DNA from: WTGA01 sp965214055
Lineage (GTDB): Bacteria; Pseudomonadota; Gammaproteobacteria; Arenicellales; Poriferihabitantaceae
Assembly (NCBI GenBank): GCA_965214055.1
Contig: OZ243931.1
Coordinates: 1,240,001-1,304,000 of the forward strand
Length of the DNA: 64,000 nucleotides
Direction: 5' to 3'
Part shown: positions 1 through 8,832 of the stretch, one piece after another
Numbering within the stretch: position 1 is the stretch's first letter
How the letters are laid out: each line of letters starts with the position of its first letter
The notes under the pieces: generated by a model
The model's database searches: none
The model's input: the letters and a program-made list of their open reading frames with translations, nothing else
Told to the model about the DNA's origin: nothing
Program-made: the position numbers and the translations under genes

Positions 1-261
1 GTGAATTTCTTTCTGGAATTCATCAGTCTGATCTCAAAACCCATTTCTCACTCGTTGCGGCTATTCGGGAATATGTACGCTGGCGAGATGATCTTTATTC
101 TTATTTCATTGATGTTTGGAGCGGGAATCACGATCACCCTGTTTGGAGGGGTCCTGCAGTTTATCTGGGCGGTATTCCATATACTGGTCATTACCCTGCA
201 GGCCTTTATATTCATGGTCTTGACGATTGTCTACATGGACATGGCGCACCAGCACCATTAG
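1..261 (+). CDS. atpB: F1Fo ATP synthase subunit a, C-terminal part (5' end outside window)
   Basis: This is the last 86 residues of the membrane stator subunit that forms the proton half-channels against the c-ring. The motif LRLFGNMYAGE is visible at residues 19-29; its Arg is the essential residue facing the c-ring carboxylate in the E. coli enzyme. The closing helix (FHILVITLQAFIFMVLTIVY) matches the conserved final membrane segment with its functional Gln. The apparent GTG at base 1 is only an internal codon; the real start lies upstream of the window. It is the first visible gene of the atp operon, 68 bases before atpE. Confidence 0.97.
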   Translation: MNFFLEFISLISKPISHSLRLFGNMYAGEMIFILISLMFGAGITITLFGGVLQFIWAVFHILVITLQAFIFMVLTIVYMDMAHQHH

Positions 262-329
262 GCACATCAATGAACGAGACAGCTTTATTCACTCATTTCT
301 AAATCCAACTTCTACTTTCGGAGATTAAG

Positions 330-560
330 ATGGAACAAGCACTTTTATATATCGCAGGCGGGATTATGATGGGCCTGGGCGCGTTGGGTGCCGCCGTCGG
401 CATCGGAATCCTTGGTGGTCGCTTTCTGGAAGGCGCTGCCCGGCAACCGGAGCTGATTCCCATGTTGCGCACCCAGTTCTTTATCGTCATGGGCCTGGTG
501 GATGCGGTACCGATGATTGCCGTGGGTATCGCGATGTATGTCCTGTTTGCCGTGGCCTGA
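330..560 (+). CDS. atpE: F1Fo ATP synthase subunit c
   Basis: This 76-residue protein is the proteolipid that oligomerises into the rotor ring. Two hydrophobic helices flank the polar loop ARQPEL (residues 36-42), which contacts the central stalk. The proton-carrying carboxylate is Asp58 in GLVDAVPMIAVG, as in E. coli. The helix lacks the extra Gln/Glu signature of sodium-coupled rings, so proton coupling is inferred. A good ribosome site (cggag) lies ahead of the ATG. It sits between atpB and atpF in the usual order. Confidence 0.97.
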   Translation: MEQALLYIAGGIMMGLGALGAAVGIGILGGRFLEGAARQPELIPMLRTQFFIVMGLVDAVPMIAVGIAMYVLFAVA

Positions 561-616
561 GGTGGTCCCGGCATTCTTGACGACTATTTACACACGAGGA
601 AACGAGGCGAAGCAAT

Positions 617-1087
617 ATGAATCTTAATCTCACATTGGCTTTCCAGGTGTTGTTCTTCATTGTTTTTGTCTGGTTCAGCAAAAAGTTTGTTTGGGTCCCG
701 ATTATCGGTGCCTTGAACGAACGCAAGACCCGGATTGCGGATTCCCTGGCGGCGGCTGAAAAAGGCCAGATGGCCGAACAGGAAGGCCGGGACCAGGCGA
801 TGAAGGTGATTTCCGAGGCAAAGATCCAGGCCAGTGAAATTATTGGCAAAGCCGAAAAGCATGGTGCCAAACTGGTCGAAGAGGCGAAGTCCGACGCCAA
901 GCAGGAAGGAGCCCGAATCATGGCGGCGACACAGGCCGAAATTCAAACGGAAATCAACAAGGCAAAGGAATCGTTGCGCGGCCAGGTCAGCGAATTGGCG
1001 GTTGCAGGGGCCCAGCAGATATTGAAACGCGAGATCGATGGCAAGACACACGCCAGGCTACTGGATGAACTGGCCGCGAAACTGTAA
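617..1087 (+). CDS. atpF: F1Fo ATP synthase subunit b
   Basis: This 156-residue peripheral-stalk protein has a single N-terminal membrane helix (about residues 5-27) followed by a long charged, Ala/Glu/Lys-rich helix that forms the right-handed coiled coil of the b dimer. The C-terminal part binds the delta subunit. Length and position between atpE and atpH are those of the gammaproteobacterial operon. There is no second b-type gene, so the stalk should be a homodimer. Confidence 0.96.
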   Translation: MNLNLTLAFQVLFFIVFVWFSKKFVWVPIIGALNERKTRIADSLAAAEKGQMAEQEGRDQAMKVISEAKIQASEIIGKAEKHGAKLVEEAKSDAKQEGARIMAATQAEIQTEINKAKESLRGQVSELAVAGAQQILKREIDGKTHARLLDELAAKL

Positions 1088-1103
1088 ACCACGACGATAA
1101 ACC

Positions 1104-1640
1104 ATGTCCGCTCAAAGTAACATTGCAAGACCCTATGCCCAGGCGTTGTTTGAACTTGCACAGGAACAGGATGACCTGGCAGGGTGGAACGAACAGTTGT
1201 GTTTGCTGGCCATGGTCATGCGGGACCCTGCCGTCTTGGACATGGCAAACAATCCCCATGTCCCGGCGGATCAATTGACCGGCCTGCTCATTGATGTTTG
1301 TGGGGACAGGCTGGGCCGGGAAGGAAAAAACCTGGTTCGTTTGCTGGTAAAAAACGGGCGGGTTGCGGACATGGCGGATATTGCGGAAGCCTATGCGGAA
1401 CGAAAAGCGGAAGCGGAAAAAGTCATCACCGCCCGGGTGATTACAACCGTTGCCATGGAAGACAGGCAGCAGGAACAGTTTGCCGGGGCATTGCAGGAAA
1501 AACTGGGTCGCCGCGTTGACCTGGAATTCGGGGTTGATGAAACGCTGATCGGTGGCGCAGTGATCCAGGCGGGAGACTGGGTGGTCGATGGCTCGGTAAA
1601 AGCACAACTTGAACAACTTGTCGGGGCAATAGGGTCTTAG
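1104..1640 (+). CDS. atpH: F1Fo ATP synthase subunit delta
   Basis: This 178-residue protein joins the top of F1 (the alpha N-termini) to the b stalk. The N-terminal helical domain begins with ARPYAQALFELA, the family hallmark, and the C-terminal part contains the conserved DETLIGGAVIQAGDWVVDGSV segment. It lies 16 bases after atpF and 46 bases before atpA, so it is clearly cotranscribed. Confidence 0.96.
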   Translation: MSAQSNIARPYAQALFELAQEQDDLAGWNEQLCLLAMVMRDPAVLDMANNPHVPADQLTGLLIDVCGDRLGREGKNLVRLLVKNGRVADMADIAEAYAERKAEAEKVITARVITTVAMEDRQQEQFAGALQEKLGRRVDLEFGVDETLIGGAVIQAGDWVVDGSVKAQLEQLVGAIGS

Positions 1641-1686
1641 TTCAGGACCGAAGATTGGCACACAAAAACAAGAGGAAATTTTAACA

Positions 1687-3234
1687 ATGTCCATTCAACT
1701 GAATCCATCTGAAATCAGTGAACTGATTAAAGATCGAATCAAAAATTTCGATGCGGATGTCGAAGCCCGTACCGAAGGTACGATTGTCATGCTGACCGAT
1801 GGAATCGCCCGAATCCATGGACTGAGCGAAGCCATGCAGGGGGAAATGCTGGAATTCCCCGGAAACACGTATGGCCTGGCACTGAATCTCGAGCAGGATT
1901 CGGTGGGGGCAGTCATCATGGGGGATTACAAACACCTTTCGGAAGGCGACACCGTGAAATGTACCGGGCGGATACTGGAAGTTCCCATCGGTGATGACCT
2001 CCTTGGTCGGGTGGTGGATTCCCTTGGCCGGCCCATAGACGGCAAGGGGCCCATCGAAGCCGTGGCGACTTCCCCCATTGAAAAGATAGCGCCCGGGGTA
2101 ATCGCCCGAAAGTCCGTTGACCAGCCCGTACAGATCGGGTTGAAATCCATCGATTCCATGGTTCCCATTGGCCGGGGACAGAGGGAGTTGATCATTGGAG
2201 ACCGGCAAACCGGCAAAACAGCCGTGGCCGTGGATGCCATCATCAACCAGAAAGGCACCGGGATCAAATGTATTTACGTCGCAGTGGGGCAGAAAGCATC
2301 CAGTATCGCAGCGGTGGTGCGCAAGCTGGAAGAGCATGGAGCGATGGAGCATACCATTGTGGTTTCTGCGGCGGCATCGGACACCGCCGCAGAGCAGTTT
2401 ATCGCCCCGTATTCGGGTTGTACCATGGGGGAATATTTCCGGGACAAGGGTGAAGACGCACTGATTATTTATGATGACCTCACCAAGCAGGCCTGGGCCT
2501 ACCGGATGATTTCCCTGTTGCTTCGCCGACCCCCGGGCCGGGAAGCCTACCCAGGGGATGTGTTCTACCTCCACTCCCGGCTGCTGGAACGGTCCTCCCG
2601 AATCTCCGAAGAGGAAGTGGAGAAGATTACCGATGGCAGGGTCAAGGGCCAGTCCGGGTCGCTGACCGCCCTTCCCATCATCGAAACCCAGGCGGGAGAT
2701 GTCTCCGCATTCGTTCCCACAAACGTGATTTCCATTACCGATGGCCAGATATTCCTGGAAACCGACCTGTTCAACGCGGGGATGCGTCCTGCGATTAACG
2801 CGGGCCTGTCGGTGTCCAGGGTTGGCGGGGCGGCACAAACGGGAATCATCAAAAAACTGGGCGGCGGGATCCGGTTGGCACTGGCGCAGTACCGGGAACT
2901 GGCGGCCTTTTCCCAGTTCGCTTCGGACTTGGACGAGGCCACTCGGAAACAGCTGGAGCGGGGGGAACGCGTCATGGAAATGATGAAACAGCCCCAGTAC
3001 CAGCCGATGTCAGTGGCGGAAATGGCGCTTTCGCTGTTTTCCGTCAATGAAGGCTACCTGGATGATGTGGCCGTAGGAAAAGTGGTTGCTTTTGAATCCG
3101 CCATGCAGGCCTACGTCAAATCAAACCATGGCGCAGTAATGGAGGACATCGAAAAGGACCACCGCTACAGCGATGAAATTGTTGAGCGGATGGCCGTTGC
3201 GGTGGACGATTTCAAAAAGAATGGCAGCTGGTAA
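1687..3234 (+). CDS. atpA: F1Fo ATP synthase subunit alpha
   Basis: This is the non-catalytic nucleotide-binding F1 subunit, 515 residues, close to the E. coli length. The P-loop GDRQTGKTA is intact, as is the family signature region (PAINAGLSVSRVGGAAQ). The N-terminus MSIQLNPSEISELIKDRI is the typical segment that contacts delta. A ribosome site (aagaggaaat) precedes the ATG. Nothing suggests loss of function. Confidence 0.98.
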   Translation: MSIQLNPSEISELIKDRIKNFDADVEARTEGTIVMLTDGIARIHGLSEAMQGEMLEFPGNTYGLALNLEQDSVGAVIMGDYKHLSEGDTVKCTGRILEVPIGDDLLGRVVDSLGRPIDGKGPIEAVATSPIEKIAPGVIARKSVDQPVQIGLKSIDSMVPIGRGQRELIIGDRQTGKTAVAVDAIINQKGTGIKCIYVAVGQKASSIAAVVRKLEEHGAMEHTIVVSAAASDTAAEQFIAPYSGCTMGEYFRDKGEDALIIYDDLTKQAWAYRMISLLLRRPPGREAYPGDVFYLHSRLLERSSRISEEEVEKITDGRVKGQSGSLTALPIIETQAGDVSAFVPTNVISITDGQIFLETDLFNAGMRPAINAGLSVSRVGGAAQTGIIKKLGGGIRLALAQYRELAAFSQFASDLDEATRKQLERGERVMEMMKQPQYQPMSVAEMALSLFSVNEGYLDDVAVGKVVAFESAMQAYVKSNHGAVMEDIEKDHRYSDEIVERMAVAVDDFKKNGSW

Positions 3235-3264
3235 CGTGGAAACCATCTCGGCAGGGTAACGGAC

Positions 3265-4125
3265 ATGGCAGGCGCAAAAGAAATTCGCAACCAGATCAAG
3301 AGTATCGGCAGCACGCGGAAGATCACCAAAGCGATGGAAATGGTGGCCGCCAGCAAAATGCGGCGCGCCAAGGACAGGATGACCGCCGCGCGGCCCTATG
3401 CATCGAAAATGCGGACTGTGGTGGCACACCTGGCGCACGCCCATCCCGAGTACAAGCATCCCTACCTGATGGAACGGGAGGTCACGGCGGTGGGGTTCAT
3501 CATTGTCTCCAGCGACAGGGGTCTTTGCGGAGGCCTGAATGTGAATGTGTTTCGCCGGGTGGTCAGCGCCATGTCCGACTGGCGGGACAAGGGGGTGAAC
3601 ATCAAGGTTTCCGTCATCGGAAAAAAAGCCAGCGCCTTTTTCAAACGACACAAGATTGAAATCCTGAGTGAAGCCACCGGTCTGGGGGATGCCCCGGAGA
3701 TGGAAGAGCTGATCGGTTCGATCAAGGTGATGATGGACGGGTACCAGGAAGAGAAGATTGATCGCCTGTTTATTGTGAGCAATGAATTTGTGAACACCAT
3801 GACCCAGACACCCGGGGTAGAGCAGTTGATTCCCATCATTCCCAGCGGTGAAGAGGAGCTGACCCATTACTGGGATTACATTTATGAACCAGATGCCAAG
3901 GAAGTGATTGATGTGCTGATGGACCGGTATATCGAATCCCTGGTTTACCAGGCAGTGGCAGAAAATTCCGCATGTGAACAAGCCGCAAGAATGGTGGCCA
4001 TGAAGGCGGCCACGGACAATGCGGGCAAGTTGATTGATGATTTGCAACTGGTTTACAACAAGGCCAGGCAGGCGGCGATTACGCAGGAACTGTCTGAAAT
4101 AGTGGGTGGTGCAGCGGCCGTGTAG
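3265..4125 (+). CDS. atpG: F1Fo ATP synthase subunit gamma
   Basis: This 286-residue central rotor shaft has the conserved N-terminal helix (AGAKEIRNQIKSIGSTRKITKAMEMVAASKM) and C-terminal helix (ARMVAMKAATDNAGKLIDDLQLVYNKARQAAIT) that form the antiparallel coiled coil inside F1. The central Rossmann-like part includes SSDRGLCGGLN. It follows atpA by 30 bases. Confidence 0.97.
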   Translation: MAGAKEIRNQIKSIGSTRKITKAMEMVAASKMRRAKDRMTAARPYASKMRTVVAHLAHAHPEYKHPYLMEREVTAVGFIIVSSDRGLCGGLNVNVFRRVVSAMSDWRDKGVNIKVSVIGKKASAFFKRHKIEILSEATGLGDAPEMEELIGSIKVMMDGYQEEKIDRLFIVSNEFVNTMTQTPGVEQLIPIIPSGEEELTHYWDYIYEPDAKEVIDVLMDRYIESLVYQAVAENSACEQAARMVAMKAATDNAGKLIDDLQLVYNKARQAAITQELSEIVGGAAAV

Positions 4126-4184
4126 GCGGATGCCATGGAGCACCTTTTAACGAATTTGAACATTAAACAGAGGTTTTTCTAGCC

Positions 4185-5585
4185 ATGAGTTCTGGAAATA
4201 TCGTAGAAGTAATTGGCGCAGTCGTTGATGTACAGTTTCCACGGGAGGCGGTGCCAAAGGTGTATGAGGCACTGGTCGTATCGGGTGCTGACCTGACTCT
4301 GGAAGTACAGCAGCAAATGGGGGATGGGGTGGTACGATGTATTGCCATGGGCTCATCGGATGGCCTGAGGCGAGGAATCGAGGTGAACAATACCGGGGGG
4401 CCCATCATGGTTCCGGTAGGGGAAGGGACTCTGGGCCGAATCATGGATGTGCTCGGGAACGCGGTGGACGAGGCAGGTGAAATCCTCAGCGAAAGCCGGA
4501 TGCCCATTCATCGGCCTGCGCCAACCTACGAAGACCAGGCGGCCAGTGTTGAGTTGCTCGAAACCGGGATTAAAGTGGTTGACTTGATCATGCCCATTGC
4601 GAAAGGCGGCAAGATCGGGCTGTTTGGAGGGGCCGGGGTTGGGAAGACCGTTACGCTTCTGGAACTGATTAACAATATCGCCACGGCCCATAGCGGCCTG
4701 TCCGTGTTTGCCGGGGTGGGAGAGCGAACCCGGGAAGGGAATGACTTCTACCACGAAATGCAGGAAGCCGGGGTGGTCAATATCGAAGACTTCACCCAAT
4801 CCAAGGTTGCCATGGTATACGGGCAGATGAACGAACCCCCGGGCAACCGGTTGCGGGTTGCCTTGTCTGGCCTGACAATGGCGGAATATTTCCGGGACGA
4901 AGGCCGAGATGTTTTGTTGTTCATAGACAACATCTACCGGTACACGCTGGCGGGAACCGAAGTCTCGGCACTTCTCGGCCGCATGCCCTCGGCGGTGGGC
5001 TATCAGCCCACCCTGGCCGATGAAATGGGGGCCCTGCAGGAACGCATTACCTCCACCAAGACCGGCTCCATTACCTCCTTTCAGGCCATTTACGTTCCCG
5101 CAGACGACTTGACTGACCCCTCGCCGGCGACGACATTTGCCCACCTTGATGCCACGCTGGTCCTGTCCCGCCAGGTTGCGGAGCTGGGAATCTACCCTGC
5201 GGTGGACCCCCTGGATTCCACATCCCGGATGCTCGACCCCCTGGTCATTGGAAACGAGCACTACGATACCGCCCGGGCGGTACAGGGCACCTTGCAGCGG
5301 TACAAGGAACTCCAGGATATCATTGCGATACTGGGGATGGACGAATTGTCCGAAGATGACAAGCTTGCGGTGGGCCGGGCCCGGCGTATGCAAAGATTCC
5401 TCTCCCAGCCGTTTACGGTTGCCCAGACCTTTACCGGCACACCGGGGAAATATGTCACCCTGAGCGACACCATCAAGGGTTTCCAGGGCATTGCAAATGG
5501 GGAGTACGATCACTTGCCGGAACAGGCCTTCTATATGGTTGGCAGCATTGATGAAGTCGTGGAAAAAGCCAAGCAACTGAGCTGA
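4185..5585 (+). CDS. atpD: F1Fo ATP synthase subunit beta
   Basis: This is the catalytic F1 subunit, 466 residues. The P-loop GGAGVGKT, the catalytic Glu region GVGERTREGNDFY, and the family signature region PSAVGYQPTLADEMGALQER are all present. The stretch from DNIYRYTLAGTEVSALLGR through LTDPSPATTFAHLDAT is nearly the same as in E. coli, which supports a gammaproteobacterial host. The stop codon lies in the first unit of a short tandem repeat that fills the gap to atpC. Confidence 0.98.
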   Translation: MSSGNIVEVIGAVVDVQFPREAVPKVYEALVVSGADLTLEVQQQMGDGVVRCIAMGSSDGLRRGIEVNNTGGPIMVPVGEGTLGRIMDVLGNAVDEAGEILSESRMPIHRPAPTYEDQAASVELLETGIKVVDLIMPIAKGGKIGLFGGAGVGKTVTLLELINNIATAHSGLSVFAGVGERTREGNDFYHEMQEAGVVNIEDFTQSKVAMVYGQMNEPPGNRLRVALSGLTMAEYFRDEGRDVLLFIDNIYRYTLAGTEVSALLGRMPSAVGYQPTLADEMGALQERITSTKTGSITSFQAIYVPADDLTDPSPATTFAHLDATLVLSRQVAELGIYPAVDPLDSTSRMLDPLVIGNEHYDTARAVQGTLQRYKELQDIIAILGMDELSEDDKLAVGRARRMQRFLSQPFTVAQTFTGTPGKYVTLSDTIKGFQGIANGEYDHLPEQAFYMVGSIDEVVEKAKQLS

Positions 5586-5613
5586 CCCACTGAACTGACC
5601 CACTGAACTGACC
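5583..5613 (+). repeat. 13-bp tandem duplication between atpD and atpC
   Basis: The unit tgacccactgaac occurs twice (5583-5595 and 5596-5608) and a third partial copy follows (5609-5613). The first unit begins with the atpD stop TGA. The array ends just before the atpC ribosome site (ccagg). It lengthens the intercistronic gap by one or two units and looks like a simple slippage duplication. Confidence 0.85.
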
Positions 5614-5624
5614 AGGAACAACAC

Positions 5625-6047
5625 ATGTCCACAATACAGGTCGAAATTGTAAGCGCCGAGGAAGAAATCTGGTCCGGCGAGGGTGCCATGGTCTTTGCGC
5701 CGGGGATTTCCGGGGAACTGGGAATCGCGCCCAGGCACACGCCCCTGATCACACGGTTGAAGCCCGGGGATGTCCGGGTACAGCAGGAGGATGGCGAACA
5801 GCAGTTTTTCTTTATCACGGGGGGGTTGCTGGAAGTACAGCCCCATCTTGTCACCGTACTTTCCGACACGGCAATGCGGGGGGAAGACCTGGATGAAGCG
5901 TCTGCCCGGGAGTCCATGAGAAAGGCGGAAGAGAAGCTCAGGGAATCCAGTGCAGACGACCAGGATTATGCGCAGATGAAAGCGGAACTGGCCGCCTATG
6001 CGGCACAGATTCGCGCCATTGAGAAGCTCAAGGAACTGAAAAGCTAG
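5625..6047 (+). CDS. atpC: F1Fo ATP synthase subunit epsilon
   Basis: This 140-residue protein has an N-terminal beta-sandwich (TIQVEIVSAEEEIWSGEG, then APGISGELGIAPRHTPLI) and a C-terminal helical hairpin (from about residue 90) that can insert into F1 and inhibit hydrolysis. It is the last gene of the operon. Its stop is 28 bases from the stop of the convergent aldolase gene, and I see no strong intrinsic terminator between them. Confidence 0.96.
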   Translation: MSTIQVEIVSAEEEIWSGEGAMVFAPGISGELGIAPRHTPLITRLKPGDVRVQQEDGEQQFFFITGGLLEVQPHLVTVLSDTAMRGEDLDEASARESMRKAEEKLRESSADDQDYAQMKAELAAYAAQIRAIEKLKELKS

Positions 6048-6075
6048 TCTCTGGATTCCGAACGCAACGGAGTTC

Positions 6076-6729
6076 TTACGGGGAGCGGTTCCGGGTCCCG
6101 TAATCCTTGAATCGGGCGACCACCCGGGTCATCTCTGCATCGTCCAGGATGGCGGGTTTGCCGATCTGCAGTGCGCTCCAGTACATCTGCGCCAGATTCT
6201 CCACCTCATGGGCGAGATCAATGGCTGAAGCCAGGGATTCTCCATAGACGAGCCCCCCGTGATTTTTCAGCAGGCAGGCCCGGCGGTCTGCAAGGGCTTC
6301 AATGGCAAGCCGGGCGAGTTCTGTACTGCCAAAAGTGGCATACCCGCAACAGGGGATGTCTTTCCCGCCGCCTGCCGCAACCATGTAGTGAAAAGCGGGG
6401 ATGGCCAGGCCATGGCAGGCCAGGGTGGTGGCATACAGGGAATGGCAGTGTACCACCGATTCCGCGGTGGAATGATGGCGGTATATGGAAGCATGGAGGC
6501 GCCATTCCGAAGACGGGTTTCGTTCCTTCCCCCGGTGGTCGCCCTGGAAACCAAGGAAAACAATCTCCTCCTCGTGGAGGTCCTGATAGGCAACGGCAGA
6601 GGGAGTAATCAACATGCCATCTTTGTGGCGCACGGAAATGTTTCCCGACCGGCCAGGAGAAAGTCCCGATTGCACAAGGCCCCGGGCGGCCCGGACCAGG
6701 TGGGCCCGCAGCCGGTGTTCCTTACGCAT
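6076..6729 (-). CDS. Class II (zinc) aldolase, FucA / Ald2 type
   Basis: This 217-residue protein resembles L-fuculose-1-phosphate aldolase throughout. Metal and catalytic residues are visible with FucA spacing: Glu75 in SSEWRLH, His94 and His96 in VVHCHS, and His157 in LLKNHGG. I chose the ATG at 6729, which overlaps the end of mtnA by 8 bases; a longer reading to 6771 would overlap further. Coupling to mtnA suggests it cleaves methylthioribulose-1-phosphate or 5-deoxyribulose-1-phosphate to dihydroxyacetone phosphate plus an aldehyde, as in the DHAP shunt. It fits FucA better than the dehydratase MtnB, but MtnB activity is not excluded by eye. Confidence 0.85.
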   Translation of the reverse strand: MRKEHRLRAHLVRAARGLVQSGLSPGRSGNISVRHKDGMLITPSAVAYQDLHEEEIVFLGFQGDHRGKERNPSSEWRLHASIYRHHSTAESVVHCHSLYATTLACHGLAIPAFHYMVAAGGGKDIPCCGYATFGSTELARLAIEALADRRACLLKNHGGLVYGESLASAIDLAHEVENLAQMYWSALQIGKPAILDDAEMTRVVARFKDYGTRNRSP

Positions 6730-7819
6730 GCGGGTTGAATTCGGGAAACATCCGGGAAAGGGCGGCTTCATTCGGGGGGACGACCCCCCGCTCGGTGATC
6801 AAGCCGTCAACCAGTGCCGCAGGGGTAATGTCAAAAGCGGGATTTTCAGCAGGAGACCGCATCGGGGAAATCCTGATTTGTTCCAGGTTTCCGCTGGAAT
6901 CGATGCCCGGGAGATGGGTGATTTCGGTGGGTGAGCGATGTTCAATGGGGATTTCGGACCCGCGGGTGCAATGCCAGTCGATGGTGGAAGACGGCAGGGC
7001 AACGTAAAAGGGAACTCCATTGTCTTTGGCCGCCAATGCTTTCAGGTAGGTGCCAATCTTGTTGGCGACATCCCCGTTTCGCGCCGTTCGGTCGGTACCG
7101 GTAATCACCAGGTCTACCCGGCCCTGCTGCATTAAATGTCCCCCGGCGTTGTCCACAACCAGGGTATGGGGAATGTGTTGCTGGTCCAGTTCAAAACAGG
7201 TCAGGGATGCCCCCTGGTTCCGGGGGCGAGTCTCGTCGACCCAGACATGAACGGGTATTTCTTCGATCTGGGCATGGTAAATGGGAGAGGTGGCGGTTCC
7301 CCAATCAATGGTCGCCAGCCATCCGGCATTACAATGAGTTAAAATGTTTACGGGGCGGTCCGGCTGTTTGTGGTGCAGTTTCCGGATGATATCCACCCCG
7401 AATTCGCCAATGCGCTGGCAGACCCGGACATCCTCCTCACAGATTTGGCCTGCTTCCAGGTAGGCGGCCCGAGCCCGGCGGTCTTCCGGGACAGGCAGTA
7501 CTGCGGACCGCATGCGGTCCAGGGCCCATTGAAGATTCACTGCAGTGGGGCGGGTCCTGCCCAACTGCTCGATTGCGTGGACAAGGGATGGGTTGGACGG
7601 GTTCTCGTCAAGGGCCAGGCAGATGCCGTACGCCGCCGCGGCACCAATCAGTGGCGCCCCCCGCACCTGCATATGCGTGATCGCAAATACCACTTCGTCA
7701 AGGTGGTTCAGCTGCCGGATTTCAAACCGGTGGGGCAGCAGTGTTTGATCGATGATATGGATGCAGCCCGGGTCGGCATCTGTCCAGATGGTTTTGAATG
7801 GTTGCCCTTCTACCAGCAC
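6722..7819 (-). CDS. mtnA: S-methyl-5-thioribose-1-phosphate isomerase
   Basis: This 365-residue member of the eIF2B-like isomerase family converts methylthioribose-1-phosphate to methylthioribulose-1-phosphate. The catalytic Cys163 (ILTHCNAGWLAT) and Asp243 (TGTDRTARNGDVANKIGT) are present, as is MQVRGAPLIG near residue 50. The start is a GTG with a weak ribosome site. No mtnC, mtnD, mtnK or mtnP gene is in the window; the partner gene is a FucA-like aldolase, which points to a shunt and not to the full methionine cycle. Confidence 0.93.
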   Translation of the reverse strand: MLVEGQPFKTIWTDADPGCIHIIDQTLLPHRFEIRQLNHLDEVVFAITHMQVRGAPLIGAAAAYGICLALDENPSNPSLVHAIEQLGRTRPTAVNLQWALDRMRSAVLPVPEDRRARAAYLEAGQICEEDVRVCQRIGEFGVDIIRKLHHKQPDRPVNILTHCNAGWLATIDWGTATSPIYHAQIEEIPVHVWVDETRPRNQGASLTCFELDQQHIPHTLVVDNAGGHLMQQGRVDLVITGTDRTARNGDVANKIGTYLKALAAKDNGVPFYVALPSSTIDWHCTRGSEIPIEHRSPTEITHLPGIDSSGNLEQIRISPMRSPAENPAFDITPAALVDGLITERGVVPPNEAALSRMFPEFNPHA

Positions 7820-7837
7820 AGGATATTGCCGTGGCCG

Positions 7838-8728
7838 CTAGCTGCCGCCGAGATCTTTTCTGAACAAGCGGGTTACCAGGCTGGAGGTGTCATACCGGTC
7901 ACCGCCTGCTTCCTGGACCTCTTTGTAGTAGGCGTCCACAATGGTGGTTACCGGGAGTTCTGACCCATTGGATTTCGCCTCGTCAAAACACAGGCCCAGG
8001 TCCTTTCTCATCCATTTGACGGCAAAACCAAATTCAAATTCATTGTCGAGCATGGTCTGGTGCCGGTTGACCATTTGCCAGGAGCCGGCAGCGCCTTTGG
8101 AGATTACATCAAAAACCTTTAAACCATCCAGGCCCGCGTTGACGCCGAAGGCCAGACCTTCGGACAATCCCTGTACCAGGCCGGCGATGCAGATCTGATT
8201 CACCATTTTGGTAAGCTGCCCGGACCCGCTGTCCCCCATCAACAAGGCAGTCTGGGAATAGCAGTCAAAGAGAGGCTTGCTTTGGCCAAAGATATCCTGA
8301 TCACCCCCCACCATTACGGTGAGAACCCCGTTTTCGGCCCCGGCCTGCCCCCCGGAGACCGGTGCATCCAGAAAGCCGAAGTGCCCGTCTGCCGCGATGG
8401 AGTAGAGTTCACGGGCGACCGTCGCCGAGGCGGTGGTATGATCGACAAAGATTGATCCGCTTTTCATGGAGTGAAAAGCGCCGTTATTTCCAGTGGTTAC
8501 ACTGCGCAGGTCATCGTCATTTCCCACGCAGGATAAAACGAAGTCTGCGTTGTCCGCGGCTTCTGCGGGGGTTCTGGCCAGGGAGCCGCCATGCTGCTCC
8601 ACCCATTTTTCCGCTTTTTCGGTTGTGCGATTGTAGACACAGACCGAATAGCCGTGACGTGCGAGATGCCCGGCCATGGGATACCCCATGACACCAAGGC
8701 CAAGAAAAGAAACATTGATATTTTTCAT
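7838..8728 (-). CDS. NAD(P)-dependent beta-hydroxyacid dehydrogenase (3-hydroxyisobutyrate / tartronate-semialdehyde reductase family)
   Basis: This 296-residue enzyme has a Rossmann motif GLGVMGYPMAGHL near the N-terminus, the substrate-binding signature DAPVSGGQAGAENG at about 121-134 and the catalytic Lys174 in GSGQLTKMVNQ. Arg34 after the second beta strand hints at NADP preference. The ATG at 8728 starts directly before the nucleotide fold; 24 further in-frame residues upstream look unrelated. It lies 18 bases before mtnA and probably forms one transcript with the salvage pair. The exact substrate cannot be read from the sequence. Confidence 0.85.
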   Translation of the reverse strand: MKNINVSFLGLGVMGYPMAGHLARHGYSVCVYNRTTEKAEKWVEQHGGSLARTPAEAADNADFVLSCVGNDDDLRSVTTGNNGAFHSMKSGSIFVDHTTASATVARELYSIAADGHFGFLDAPVSGGQAGAENGVLTVMVGGDQDIFGQSKPLFDCYSQTALLMGDSGSGQLTKMVNQICIAGLVQGLSEGLAFGVNAGLDGLKVFDVISKGAAGSWQMVNRHQTMLDNEFEFGFAVKWMRKDLGLCFDEAKSNGSELPVTTIVDAYYKEVQEAGGDRYDTSSLVTRLFRKDLGGS

Positions 8729-8832
8729 GAAATTAGTTTGCCGCTGGTAATTCACATCCTGTGACCGCTGTGATATGGAAACACAGTGAGTCACAGGCAC
8801 GGATTGGGTCGTTGCCGGGGCCGGTAAATTGG

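Noticed and set aside
4353..5846. 497-codon minus-strand frame over atpD
   Set aside because: Antisense to atpD and atpC; composition rich in His, Gly, Pro and Arg, typical of a shadow frame.
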